From Diospyros lotus (Eukaryota > Streptophyta > Magnoliopsida > Ericales > Ebenaceae): 64,000 bases of DNA. This document shows positions 23,139-34,120 of this stretch, in pieces. The notes beneath the pieces are model-generated. The model was not told where the DNA came from. It did no database searches and worked only from the letters and a program-made list of their open reading frames with translations. The position numbers were made by a program, and so were the translations under genes. The stretch covers positions 25,516,366-25,580,365 of the forward strand of contig NC_068351.1 in the NCBI RefSeq assembly GCF_014633365.1, given 5' to 3'. The first letter of the stretch is position 1, and each line of letters begins with the position of its first letter.

Positions 23139-25587
23139 TGTAATATCCAGTAATTATTATTAAGGGTATTTTTGGAAGTTGTTGGGTCAAAATGAAATTT
23201 GTCAAAATTTCAGGCCAATGTGTAATATTCAAAACTTGAACAAAAAGGCAAGAGACAACCAAGAGGAAACTTGGAGGGTAAAAAAAATGTTCAAAGAATT
23301 ATGGGACGTCAAAATCAAGAGATTTGTAAAGGTTTTGGGTTAAAATTTTACAATTAGGGGCATTCGGGCCAAAGTGCAGAATCTAGAAATTGGTGGAGGG
23401 TGGCCAAAACGAGGATTTTTCTAGACTTTAAAGGGTTTATTGACACATTTTAAACTTAAGGGGTTTAATGGAATAGGTGAGAAGCCTAGGGTTTGAGTGA
23501 AATGGGCAGAATCGTGAAATATCAAAGTTTAGGGGGTGGAAGTGCAATTATTGAAAGTTGGGTGTGAAACCTGCAAATCACCGGCCAACTTTGCGGCGGC
23601 CGTCGTCGGAACTTGCAAAGGGTATCAAAATGATCTCCAGGCCATGATGGTTCGATTGAACCTAGCTATTGGCCGAGATCTATAGCAAATCGGTGGGAAT
23701 TAATTTTTTAAAAAAAACTGAATCTGGCCGAAAATTTTGAAGTAATTTCATCGCGATTTGGTTTGATTTTGGGGCTTCTAATGATCATATTCGAAGCTTG
23801 GGAGGTAGGAAAGCTTCCTATTGGTCGAAGAACCGGTCGAAATCGGGTATAAATAGGGTTCGAGTGGCCGAGGGTTTAAAAATAAAATCGAAGATGGTTG
23901 GTCGTGTTTCGGGAAGAATTGAGTCTTGGGAATAAGGGGCTTTTGTTCCTTGAGTTCTAGGGAGTTTTTTTGGAGAATTTGGTGTAAGTTTTAAGGGGTT
24001 TCAGAAGCTTGGCAGGAAAATCGGGCTTCGCCGGAGCCGACCCTGTAAACGGCCGTTTGAGGCTTTTCCGGTGGATTGTTTCGACGATAGAAGGTACCCC
24101 TAGGATTGCCTCCTCAAGAGCTTCAAGGCCATATAAGTTGTTTGGCCGTTTGAAGTTGTTGCAGACCGCCGTCGCCGGAGAAGGAAGCCGGAGAAGACGA
24201 GGCGCGTGACTAGCACGCACGGACTTCAGTCGCAGCCCACTTGCTTGGCGCGTGAGGGCGCGTGGCGCACGGTATGTTTCTGAAATTAATTTTAATATTT
24301 TTGTAAAATTATTTTAGGGATATTCATGCAAAAATATTTGGAGAAAATAGGCGTTTGGCATTTACAATGGATTTTCGAAGGAAAGAAAGGTTTAAAAAAA
24401 TAGGAAAAAAATAAGGAAAATTGAGATAAGGATGGGAAAAATAGAAATATTAATTTCTATAGTCATAATGGCAATCAGGGGACGACTTGTCTATTAGAAG
24501 AAAGGAATTACACGATTTTCGAAGTGCAACACGCTTTTCGAGGCAAAAACCAGCTTTTTCCGAATTAAGGTGAGAGGTTCGAATCCAGTCTTACTATTGT
24601 TAGAGAGTGTCTTGACGTGTTGGTTGTGACTTCAGGTAAGTAGTTACGCCTTCAGAACTTGGGATACATCGTATAGGTGTTTACTTATGTATATACCGTT
24701 TGATTGGAATAATGCATCGATTGTTTAATTTCTTAAAAATATGAAGCATGGTACGCTTTTCTTTTCATATCACCGAGGTTTTTTCTTAATTTTTGTGTTA
24801 TTATTATCGGGATGGGGTCTTCTTGAGAATGGGGCAAGGTTAATCCCGGCGATCGGGTGACACGATAGGGCACTCAGGGATTAAGTATGTCGCGGCAAGG
24901 TCAACCCCAATGGTGTGTGGAATGAATTTTTCCACGGGAGGTTGAGAATGTCAGGGAGATTTCTCATGTTAGACATAATGCATGTGATTTTTGTCTTAAA
25001 TGTCATATTCTTGTGTTACTCATGCATTCGGTAATCTGTATCATGCCATCACTTAAATGATTTTATCATCTAATTTGGGTTATGCCCCTGGAACGTTCAA
25101 AGTTCCAGCCAGTGACTACTGCAAGGACAAAGACGTGGCCGGTTGAGGGCAATTAGTGATGGGAGTATTAGCTGATGTATCATTTTCGGTTATTGGAAAT
25201 TATTTTGATATATGTACGAACAAGCGCATGATAGTGTTATTTTTTATTTTATTATGTTGTATTTCGTATCTCACAATGTATGAACATCGTGGTAGGCCAC
25301 GGTATTTATGTTACGATATTATGTTCCGCTGCGTATGTTATGACTCGTTTAGTTGAGACTATGGATCTTGTTAGCTGAATGGGCAAGATTGGGGTTCTTG
25401 GGGTTTTTACCTGCATGTGAAGATTGTTCTTGGAATCACCGCGGGCATCGGCTATTGCATGTGACGGGATTTTTCATCTGCATGTGAAGATTGTTTCCAA
25501 TGGCGCCGCATGTGACAGACTTGAAAAAAAAAAAGATTCCCGGGAATTTCCTTATAGTGACGCGCCCGTGAAAGGTGGGGTGTTACA
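23139..25587 (+). repeat. 3' LTR of element A
   Basis: 2449 bp, same length as the 5' LTR, ends GGGGTGTTACA followed by TSD AGTAT. TATA box at 23848-23855 (same offset, 709). The palindromic module at 25088-25108 reads CTGGAACGTTCAAAGTTCCAG, slightly changed from the 5' copy. Confidence 0.96.
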
Positions 25588-25592
25588 AGTAT

Positions 25593-27031
25593 TGTTTGAT
25601 ATTTAATTTTTAATTTAATTAATTTAGATTGTACAACATTTATTGATGTGTTTTATTATATAAATTTAGTAATTTTTTTCTTTTTATTATAAAATGTTAA
25701 CAATTATATAATAACTTTAATTTTTATTTTGTATTTAGTGTTTATCATTTTTTTTTACAATATTAATGAACATTATTACATTTTAATCTTAATATTATTT
25801 ATACTGTGCTTTTTAGCATGATTATATTTATTTTTTGATAATTTCGTGTTTAAGAACTATATATATTGTCTTCAGATACATGATATAAACGAGTTTAGGC
25901 TTTCAGTTTAGTACGTGTTCGAGTTCAATGTTTCATTAATTTGCATTCAAATTCAATGTTTAATTTTTTTTAGTTGTATTGTGCCTTCAGGCATGGATTA
26001 TCCCTAGTATATATATATATATATATATTAAGTGGTGGCTGAGGCGCTAGTATATATATATATATATATATATATTAAGTGGTGGCTGAGGCGTGAATGT
26101 GGAGACTAGGGTCTGTGGGCATGTATATATATTATTATAATATATAAAGTGAGCATATTGAGGATTGGAGGGCTAGAGGCGGCCGAGCAAATCTTATATA
26201 TATATATATATAATAAAATATAAAGGACTTCTCTAGGGGCAAGGGATTTTTTGAGTCTTTATTTTTATTTTAATTATGTTTAGTTAAATTATTTTAGTTA
26301 GGGTTTGAATGGATTTTAATTTTGGGATTATATGATTATTTGTTTAGTTCGATTCAAAATCCAATTATTATTTACGTAAGGAATTTATATTGTTGCATTT
26401 AATGCTTTAAAAGATTTGTTACCTTTTAATGATTTAATGATTTATGCACGACTGACTAAATGATTGTTATAAATTAGATTCATAGGCAATATAAATCACA
26501 TGCTAGACTATGAGATCGAAAGATGATTAGTTCATGTGTGGAAATCGAGGAAGCTTAGTGAGTCAAATCCCCTTCCAAGATTAGAGGTTTTCAAAGAACT
26601 TAATACTTATTTATTTCGTTGATATTTGTTCAGCAATCTGACAGTAAAATTGAATTAATAAATGATTAATATGACTTGAGAAAATTTATTAATTAATTGA
26701 GAGAAATCCACCATCACATGCAAATAATTATAAAATACTGCAAGGGTATTTGTTGTTTTGAATCGGATTGAATAAATAATTACATAGTTTAGATTAAATG
26801 AAATCTAAACCCTAGTGCATTCATTAATTAATTTTTATCATAAAGAATTCAATTTTCTATTTGTTTTTCTTTTTATTTATCCGATTAATTAATTAGTTCA
26901 ACTTAGGCTAATTAAAATTATTTTGATATTGTGATCTAGTACTCGTGGGATCAACACTTTTTTTTTATCACTATATGCATATTTGACTAGGGTACACTTA
27001 CTCGAATTAATTGTGCATAAATCACACATCA
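25593..27031. repeat. AT-rich right part of the giant insertion
   Basis: No gene. Includes a local duplication of a (TA)n run plus TTAAGTGGTGGCTGAGGCG (about 26005-26048 and 26049-26093). It ends ACTCGTGGGATCAACAC ... CACACATCA, a style seen at LTR 3' ends, just before the TSD TGCGA. Leaderless ORFs crossing 26983-27031 belong to the CRM reading only from 27032. Confidence 0.6.
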
Positions 27032-27341
27032 TGCGACGAGCAGATGGTCTTTTCAAAGTATTAGAAAGGGTGAATGACAATACATACAAGATTGACTTAC
27101 CAAGTGATTATCAAGTATCAGCTACATTCAATGTGAGGGATTTAACACCTTATTTGGAGGACACCGAAGAGTTGGATTTGAGGGTAAATCCTATTCAACC
27201 CGGGGATGATGATGTGAATGGTAAAGATGCAAAGGCAAGGGTTGTCCAAGAGCATATAATTCCCAGTATTGGACTAATTACTCGTTCAAGGGTTAAACAA
27301 TTCCAAAGGGAACTTGAGTTATTTATTGGAAAGACTCTAGC
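27032..27341 (+). pseudogene. CRM-type integrase C-terminus, continuation of 6701-10894
   Basis: Continues exactly where 10894 stops: RRADGLFKVLERVNDN, then LPSDYQVSATFNVRDL and, further on, GLITRSRVKQFQREL. This is the C-terminal region of CRM-type integrase plus its tail. In some CRM elements the tail carries a centromere-targeting motif; I cannot confirm that motif here. The reading is open until family B LTR sequence replaces it at 27342. Confidence 0.88.
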
Positions 27342-29510
27342 TATAATACCCCATATTTTCGTGAAGTTGCCACGTATTTTAAGTGAGTTTAAAATATCGA
27401 AAAATATGCTTAAAATGGCAACAAGTGACCGAATCAGTTGTAGGGAGTACCCTAGAGCTTAGATAGCTAAGGTTAAAGGTATACTTTTGACGAGTGTCTC
27501 AAGGCGAGATTTATGACGCTGAAAGAAATCAAATTAGAAATGGTTTTCGGTTAAGCTAAGTTGTAGCCTAAAAAGACCGAATGATGGTAAGGGGCTTCCG
27601 AAAAATCGTATATATTGAGTAATTTTGAGTTATTAATTTTGGAATTTTAAGTATCTCGATAAATTTGATGTTTGAGGGTGTAATTGTAATTAGAGAATTA
27701 TCCAAACGAAATAAGGATAAAATTAAGAGCTTATGTGGTAAAATATTGAAGTTGAGGACTTGAAATAAGGGCCAAAGTGTTATTTGAAAGAAGTTTGGGG
27801 TTTTAGCTTGAATTTCAAAAGATCAATTCATTCTAGTTTTGGATTTCAAAATCCACTTAATTATGGCATTGAGTCTTAGAAGTCCATGGCTAAGATTTTG
27901 ACAAGTGGCATAATGTGATTGGTTGGAGAAATCTATAAAAAGACACCATGAGTTGTTCTCAAATCATTCCAAGCAAGCTTGAGAGTTGAAGCACTCTAAG
28001 AGGAGGAGTTTTCTCTAGAGAGAGAGTAGGAAGTTTGGCAAGAAGGTGGGAAGAAAGCGGCGGAGAACGAGCCTCGTCGGAGTTACGGGTCTTCGCCGGA
28101 GTTTGCCAAAATCAGTCAGCAAAACAGTGAGGTAAGTCTGATTTTTTTAATAATCCTGTAGAGGGGAAAGAGAGGGTCACGTAGGTTCAAACAGGGGTCG
28201 AATCGGAGTTAAAACGAGGGAGATATGGCCGAAATACGAAAACAACGCAATGATGTCCGAAATCTGGAAGCAGCGCGTGAGATACACGCGCCGGAAGTGG
28301 CTGCGCATGAAGGAGCGTGAGCCACCTTCTTGGGGCGATTGAGGGCGCGTGAGAAATCCATTTTCCTTAAAATTTTCCAGTTATGCCCTTACTTTAATAC
28401 CCTTCAACTCTATAGAAAAATATTTGGGTTTAGGTTTACCGAAACACGTGTTTTCTGTAGAAACCTAGGCCATTTGCTGTAAAATTATACCGTCGAAGAG
28501 ATAAACCAACAAGGTGAGACTCCTACACTCCAAATCATATTTTTTATTCTCTTATGAGAGACTTCTACTGCCTGAGATGTGTTTCATGAAGTTCTTATAT
28601 GTAAATTCTTATTATTCTCTTACGTGAAATCATGTTGCATATATGAAATGTATTTTTTCTGAAAAATATATGCTGTTGGATTTTTAACTGTTGCATTTAT
28701 AAAATTCGTGTGGCCATACTGTTGTACCTATTTGTTGTTGGCCGAGGGCAAAAGTCAGATATCCCTCGAGAGGCGCTATGCGTGTGCCATCGAGAAAGCT
28801 CTCATGGGGAAGACTGTGAGCCTAAGGAACAACGGATGTGGTGCTTGCATGAGTGCTATGAAGTCGGGCCAAAGTGACATGGTTAGGGACCTCCCGAGAG
28901 GCGCTATGTGTGCGCCTTTGAGAAAGCTCTCGTTGGAGGAGGCTAACGTGTTCACGAGGCACTTCGGAGTAGTTCTCATTGTCTTCTCATACATTTTATA
29001 CCTGATCATGCATCGATATAAACTGTTTTTGGAGTTTCTCACTAGAAGATTCATCTTTTAATTGGACTATGTCCCTGGAATATTCAAACGTTCCAGATTC
29101 GACGAGCGACTCTAAGGGAAAGGAGGTAGCTGAAGAATAAGTTTAATCTGCTGTCTGTATCATGTTTAGCATATTTTTGTTTATGTGCGAACCTATGTAA
29201 TTTTGGATATGTTTAAAATGTTCAGTTATCACTTGATGATGTCTATGTAATATATTTTGTAGACGTCTTGAATAATTTTATGATAAATAAAGTATTATGG
29301 TTGTGAACCATATCAGGTTCGATCTAGCTTCCGCATTCAAGATTTTAACGCCTGTCTTAGCTATTTGATTATTGGGTTTGTTAAGCTGAGAAGGTGAAAA
29401 TTAGGGTTTTTGGGATATTGTGTGATGTATGATAACTATTGTGATATGAAAAATTTTTATATTCCTGAAATCCTAAGTTATAACACGCTCAAGAAAATTG
29501 GGGTGTTACA
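27342..29510 (+). repeat. Family B 5' LTR
   Basis: 2169 bp, ends GGGGTGTTACA. The first bases are TA rather than TG (TATAATACCCC), also in the copy at 1-1627. Contents: TATAAAA at 27934; CGCG motifs at 28274, 28285 and 28346; a duplicated block GAGAGGCGCTATG...GAGAAAGCTCTC at about 28763 and 28892; and the palindromic module at 29075-29096. Confidence 0.9.
27934..27940 (+). promoter_or_regulatory. TATA box of family B LTR
   Basis: TATAAAA, offset about 592 in the LTR; repeated in the 3' LTR at 32682. Confidence 0.65.
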
Positions 29511-29512
29511 GT

Positions 29513-29524
29513 TGGTATCAGAGT
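29513..29524 (+). other. Primer-binding site of family B element
   Basis: TGGTATCAGAGT, one mismatch to the initiator-Met tRNA PBS, 2 nt after the LTR. Confidence 0.85.
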
Positions 29525-29689
29525 GAACCTAAGGAAAAGTTCGCATGTGGCTAGATGAGTAAAGCCACCTTAAGTTTTGGGAATTAGGTTAGGATTTGTG
29601 AAATATTTAGTAGCATACTCTTGTTGCTTATTCAATTTGAATTGAACCATGCCGTGATGATTTAATAGATCGCCCTATCTTCTTGCCAG

Positions 29690-30460
29690 ATGGTGAATAC
29701 AAGAAAGAACAGGCGCAAGAGAGGCAATGGCGAAGAAAGCAACACCAACTCGCACCTAGGAGGTGGTGTGGGAGGTCAAAGAGATGCACAAGCTGACCTC
29801 GGTGAAGGTCGGATTGATAGGATCGAGAGAATCCTAGAAGGCATGGCTAGGCGAATTTTGGAGTTGCAGCCCGAGCAAAGAAGAGTAGATTCCTTGGAGA
29901 GGTATCTACGACAAAACCCGCCAGTGTTTCGAGGAAAACTGGCAGATGACCCCGCAATCAGTGAATACTGGTTGGACCAGACTGAAAAGATCCTACAAAG
30001 ATTGAGAATCCTGAATGAGGACAAGGTCGAGTGTGCGACCTATATGCTAGAAAAGGAAGCTGCCCAATGGTGGAGGTCTATGCAACGAGCGATACCTAAC
30101 AGGACAGGATCTCAGGGGTCTACAACAGATGTAGAATTAGGGGAGGCACCCCAGATGTCGTGGGAATGGTTTAAGGAACTGTTCAACGGGAAATTCTTTC
30201 CCACTTGTTGGAAGTTAGCTAGAGCTCGAGAGTTTATGAACTTACGCCAATGGCCAAATATGTCTGTGGCCCAATACAAGGCTGAATTTTGCGGCTAATC
30301 AAGTATATGCCGCTGTACGGGATGGACGGTGTGGAGAAGGGACAAAAATTCTTACAAGACTTGCGAATCGAATTTCAACAGCTGATGAGCCTGGTCCATG
30401 TGGAGTCTTATGCAGACATAGTTTTCAAAGCTATGACGGCCGAGGAGAATATGATGTGGG
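29690..30460 (+). pseudogene. Family B gag, N-terminal part
   Basis: Starts MVNTRKNRRKRG, paralogous to element A gag. The capsid signature reads SLERYLRQNPPVFRG, SEYWLDQTEKIL and AAQWWRSMQRA, then MSWEWFKELFNGKFFP. A one-base shift at about 30289 (TAA at 30296 in the first frame) moves the coding to frame 1, where LIKYMPLYGMDG and QKFLQDLRIEFQQL continue. Coding ends at the TSD GTGGG (30456-30460), where a solo LTR is inserted; codons read beyond that belong to the LTR. Confidence 0.9.
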
Positions 30461-31949
30461 TGAAGGATCATGAACGAGGATCAAAAGCATGCAACGGAAG
30501 CGTTTTAAAATAAAAACGATCCTCGTATTGGTTAGAGTCTAGGAGACTTACTTTTACGGCGGATTACCGGACGGAATGGAGCGATGGGAGCTTCTTCGCG
30601 TGGAGGAGACGACGGCTGTCCTGCTAGCCTTCGGCTCCGTCGCATCAGAACTCAAACGCCCCCTTTCGATCTTCCGGAGTATGACTCGAACTCGTGGCCT
30701 CTCTTCGGTGAAGAAGAATGAAAAACGACTTGGATGAAAAAAAAACAACTAAAGAGAGATTTATATAGGGAGAACCCTAGGGTTAAAACCCTAGTGGGCC
30801 AAACCCTAATGGGCCAAGATCTTTTAATTAATTTTCTAATTGGGTTAGCCCAATTAATTAATTAAAACCCTAATGAACTATTATTTTATTTTAGCCCAAT
30901 GGACCATTCTAAATAAAATAATTCTCTCTTAATGTAATTCATCCAACAAGCCAAATGTATTAAAAATACATGAGTTACATCGAGCTACCCCGGGGACCAA
31001 AAGACAAATTATTCACGGCTACTAAAATGACCAAAATATCCCTGCTACCTAGTAGCTATATTTTGTCATTCTAAGTGTTCCAACTATCACCATATGGTAA
31101 CACTGACCCCACGAATAATTTTGCATATGCCATGTCTTTGACCTACTAGTATAATGACGAAAATACCCCTCTGCGTAACACCCATCATTTAGAAAGGAAT
31201 AATGTACTAACACCTTTCTAAATGACTTCTACCATCCTGAGATCACTAGTCCAATAATCCGTGACTACTCGAATGTACTTGCTTATCATTGGGAGCTACC
31301 CAGAAGCACACACTCATAAGTCACGTTCCCAGGGCCCTGGATTATTCGATTATTCTTGGACAATCACAAGGGGGTGAATCACAGAAACTATCTTGTATTA
31401 GTCTGTCTTAGCTAATTAGAAACCATACTCCCAACTCAAAAGGATATTGATCTTTGATAGACCTCACCTACAATGAATCTAAGAATATAGCTCTAGGTTC
31501 ACTAGACCACCAACTAATACTCAAGTATTAGAGTACTCGTCCACGTAGTAGCAGTGATAGACTAGCTCCATGATAATTAGTACTTTGTCATTAGCTTCTA
31601 TCACAGGTCCACTCTACGCATTCCAAATGCGCTTGTACAATTAGAGTAAACGGACTGTTTACTGGCTAAGGCAAGCCATCCTCCATTAGGATCTTTTGCA
31701 CAATGATCTTATCATGATAGAATGCCCAGTTCTATCAAAAGATCAAGAGTAATATTTTCTTGCTTATTAAGTACCCATGATTCATGCCTAACTGTGAAGA
31801 ACGACCCATCACATGAATCACTTACTTAATAGCATGGACACCTTTCCAACAATTAAATGCAAATAATATATGTGCCATAAACTGAATTAAAAGAAACATC
31901 ATTACCATAAATTAAACAAAACGTGTCTTTAGGGCATACATTTCCAACA
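30461..31949 (-). repeat. Solo LTR (Copia-like), minus strand, inserted in family B gag
   Basis: In its own orientation it runs TGTTGGAAATG to GATCCTTCA, 1489 bp, with perfect TSD GTGGG (30456-30460 and 31950-31954). A second copy on the plus strand lies at 62096-63605. No PBS or polypurine tract adjoins it, and gag resumes after it, so it is a solo LTR. Upstream of its TATA (about 30761) are two TGGGCC and two telo-box (AAACCCTA) motifs (30775-30815). Superfamily is judged from the TGTTGGAA start only. Confidence 0.92.
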
Positions 31950-31954
31950 GTGGG

Positions 31955-32103
31955 TGGCAGAACTAAAGGCCACAACGGTTCAAACTGGAGGACAATTAGA
32001 GAAATCCCACTCGACTATGGGACCTCGGGATGGAAAGATCATGAAAAAGGGCTATGCTGCTTTAAATGCAAGAAGAGGCACCAGAGCAAAAGGGCAATGC
32101 TGC
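31955..32103 (+). pseudogene. Family B gag, continuation with first zinc knuckle start
   Basis: After one TSD copy is removed, the reading continues MMWV|AELKATT. Further on, in a shifted frame, CCFKCKKRHQSKRAM corresponds to the [13 protein letters not shown] region of element A gag (19450-19490). It then stops at the deletion junction with the 3' LTR. Confidence 0.8.
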
Positions 32104-33512
32104 TTTTCGTGAAGTTGCCACGTATTTTAAGTGAGTTTAAAATATCAAAAAATATGCTTAAAATGGCAACAAGTGACCGAATCAGTCGTAGAGAGTACCC
32201 TAGAGCTTAGATAGCTAAGGTTAAAGGTATACTTTTGACGAGCGTCTCGAGGCGAGATTTATGACGCTGAAAGAAATCAAATTAGAAATGGTTTTCGGTT
32301 AAGCTAAGTTGTAGCCTAAAAAGACCGAATGATGGTAAGGGGCTTCCAAAAAATAGTATGTATTGAGTAATTTTGAGTTATTAATTTTGGAATTTTAAGT
32401 ATCTCGATAAATTTGATGTTTGAGGGTGTAATTGTAATTAAAAAATTATCTAAACGAAATAAGCATAAAATTAAGAGCTTATGTGGTAAAATATTGAAGT
32501 AGAGGATTTGAAATAAGGGCCAAAGTGTTATTTGAAAGAAGTTTGGGGTTTTATCTTGAATTTCAAAAGATCAATTCATTCTAGTTTTGGATTTCAAAAG
32601 CTACTTAATTATGGCTTTGAGTCTTAGAAGTCCATGGCTAAGATTTTGACAAGTGGCATAATGTGATTGGTTGGAGAAATCTATAAAAAGGCACCATGAG
32701 TTGTTCTCAAATCATTCCAAGCAAGCTTGAGAGTTGAAGCACTCTAAGAGGAGGAGTTTTCTCTAGAGAGAGAGAGTAGGAAGTTCGGCAAGAAAGCGGC
32801 GGAGAACGAGCCTCGTCGAAATTGCGGGTCTTCGCTGGAGTTTGCCAAAATCAGTCAGAAAAAAAGTGAGGTAAGTCTGATTTTTTTAATAATCCTGTAG
32901 AGGGGAAAGAGAGGGTCGCGTAGGTTCAAACGGGGGTCAAATCGGAGTTAAAACGAGGGAGATATGGCCGAAATACGAAAACGACGCAATGCTGCCCGAA
33001 ATCTGGAAGCAGCGCGTGAGATACACGCGCCGGAAGTGGCTGCGCGTGAAGGAGCGTGAGCCACCTTCTTGGGGCGTGTGAGGGAGCGTGAGAAATCCAT
33101 TTTCCTTAAAATTTTCCAGTTATTCCCCTACTTTAATACCCTTCAACTCTATAGAAAAATATTTGGTTTTAGGTTTACCGAAATATATGTTTTCTGCAGA
33201 AACCTAGGCCATTTGCTGTAAAATTATACCCTCGAAGAGATAAACCAACAAGGTGAGACTCCTATACTCCAAATCTTATTTTTTATTCTCTTATGAGAGA
33301 CTTCTACTGCATGAGATGTGTTTCGTGAAGTTCTTATATGTAAACTCTTATTATTCTCTTACGTGAAATCATGTTGCATATATGAAATGTATTTTTTCTG
33401 GAAAATATATGCTGTTGGATTTTTAACTATTACATTTATAAAATTCATGTGGCTATACTATTGTACCTATTTATTGTTGGCCGAGGGCAAAAGTCGAATA
33501 TCCCTCGAGAGG
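32104..33512 (+). repeat. Family B 3' LTR, truncated at both ends
   Basis: Begins inside the LTR at TTTTCGTGAAGTTGCC and follows the 5' LTR closely up to CCTCGAGAGGC. It contains the TATAAAA box at 32682. The last ~0.75 kb, including the palindromic module, is missing. Confidence 0.9.
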
Positions 33513-33730
33513 CCAATCTCTTCCCAGAACACGAAGCATCCTTCCCGAACGAATTAACATTCTTTATGAAAGCCGGCAAGCTTGTGAGCACCCTTCCCAA
33601 AGAGACATCATTCCCGGGAAAACATCCTTCTTGGATTATCATCCCTCCCAAACAATCTTCCTCCTCAGTGTCTCTTATTTCTTCCTGGAAGCCACTTTCC
33701 CAGAAGACTTCTTATTCTTCCCAAAACTAG
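33513..33730. other. Unassigned segment
   Basis: About 220 bp rich in CTTCCC motifs between two retroelement fragments. An open frame crosses it, but I recognise no product. Confidence 0.35.
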
Positions 33731-34120
33731 TGTAACAACCCACCCTTCCAAGGCGTGTCACTATTTTGAGATTTTTCTTTTATATATATATACCTTCTTC
33801 CCACAATATCGTATTTAAAAACCCTTAACATATTTACATTTAACATTCCAAATGATAATCTAAGGAATAGTAAACTAACCACTTGCAGAATCAAAATCGA
33901 AACCTAAGGGAACCTTGTAATTGCAAAGGAAGTGAATCCATACAAAATTGTTTGCAATAACCACAAAGATTACAATATCTGACAGACAAATTTAACATAA
34001 AAATAGCTAAAACATGTCTTCTAACAAGGCTCTAACAACTTGTCCTAACACGGGTGTAGGACTTTATTACATGACTGCTGGAACATTGAATATCCCAGGG
34101 ACAAAGTCTAAGTTAGAAGA
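33731..34120 (-). repeat. 3' fragment of a Tekay-type LTR, minus strand
   Basis: The reverse complement ends TAGTGACACGCC ... GGGTTGTTACA, matching the end of the element A LTR (TAGTGACGCGCCC ... GGTGTTACA). The palindromic module is present at 34078-34098. Similarity to known LTRs fades beyond about 34120. Confidence 0.6.

Larger units (their letters stand above)
15311..25587 (+). mobile_element. Tekay/Del chromovirus A, full length with two LTRs
   Basis: A structurally complete Ty3/gypsy LTR retrotransposon of 10,277 bp: 5' LTR 15311-17759, Met-tRNA PBS, extra ORF, gag-pol, polypurine tract, 3' LTR 23139-25587. A perfect TSD AGTAT lies at 15306-15310 and 25588-25592. The LTRs are both 2449 bp and differ at roughly 35-40 sites by eye, indicating a fairly young insertion. 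The chromodomain-like C-terminus after integrase and the long LTRs point to the Tekay/Del lineage. The polyprotein frame has five stops, so it is not autonomous now. Confidence 0.96.
10895..27031. mobile_element. 16.1-kb TSD-flanked insertion in CRM integrase; probable giant LTR with nested elements
   Basis: The insertion starts TGATAGGACTT and ends CACACATCA, with TGCGA at both sides (10890-10894 and 27032-27036). Joining the flanks with one TSD copy restores the open integrase reading KLMR|RADG. Inside are a TRIM (14420-15081) and Tekay element A (15311-25587). After subtracting both with their TSDs, about 5.2 kb remains with no recognisable gag or pol and no second terminal repeat. I infer a solo LTR of a family with very long LTRs (Ogre/Tat elements have LTRs of this size), but the family is unproven. 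Confidence 0.65.
27342..33512 (+). mobile_element. Family B Tekay-type element: internally deleted, gag remnant only
   Basis: 5' LTR 27342-29510, PBS, gag interrupted by a solo LTR (30461-31949), then a jump inside the gag zinc-finger region straight to the 3' LTR at 32104. The junction has TTTT microhomology. All of pol and the first ~13 bp of the 3' LTR are gone. The 3' LTR stops at 33512, about 0.75 kb short, so no TSD pair can be seen. The 5' end lies in the CRM-type pol tail. Confidence 0.88.
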
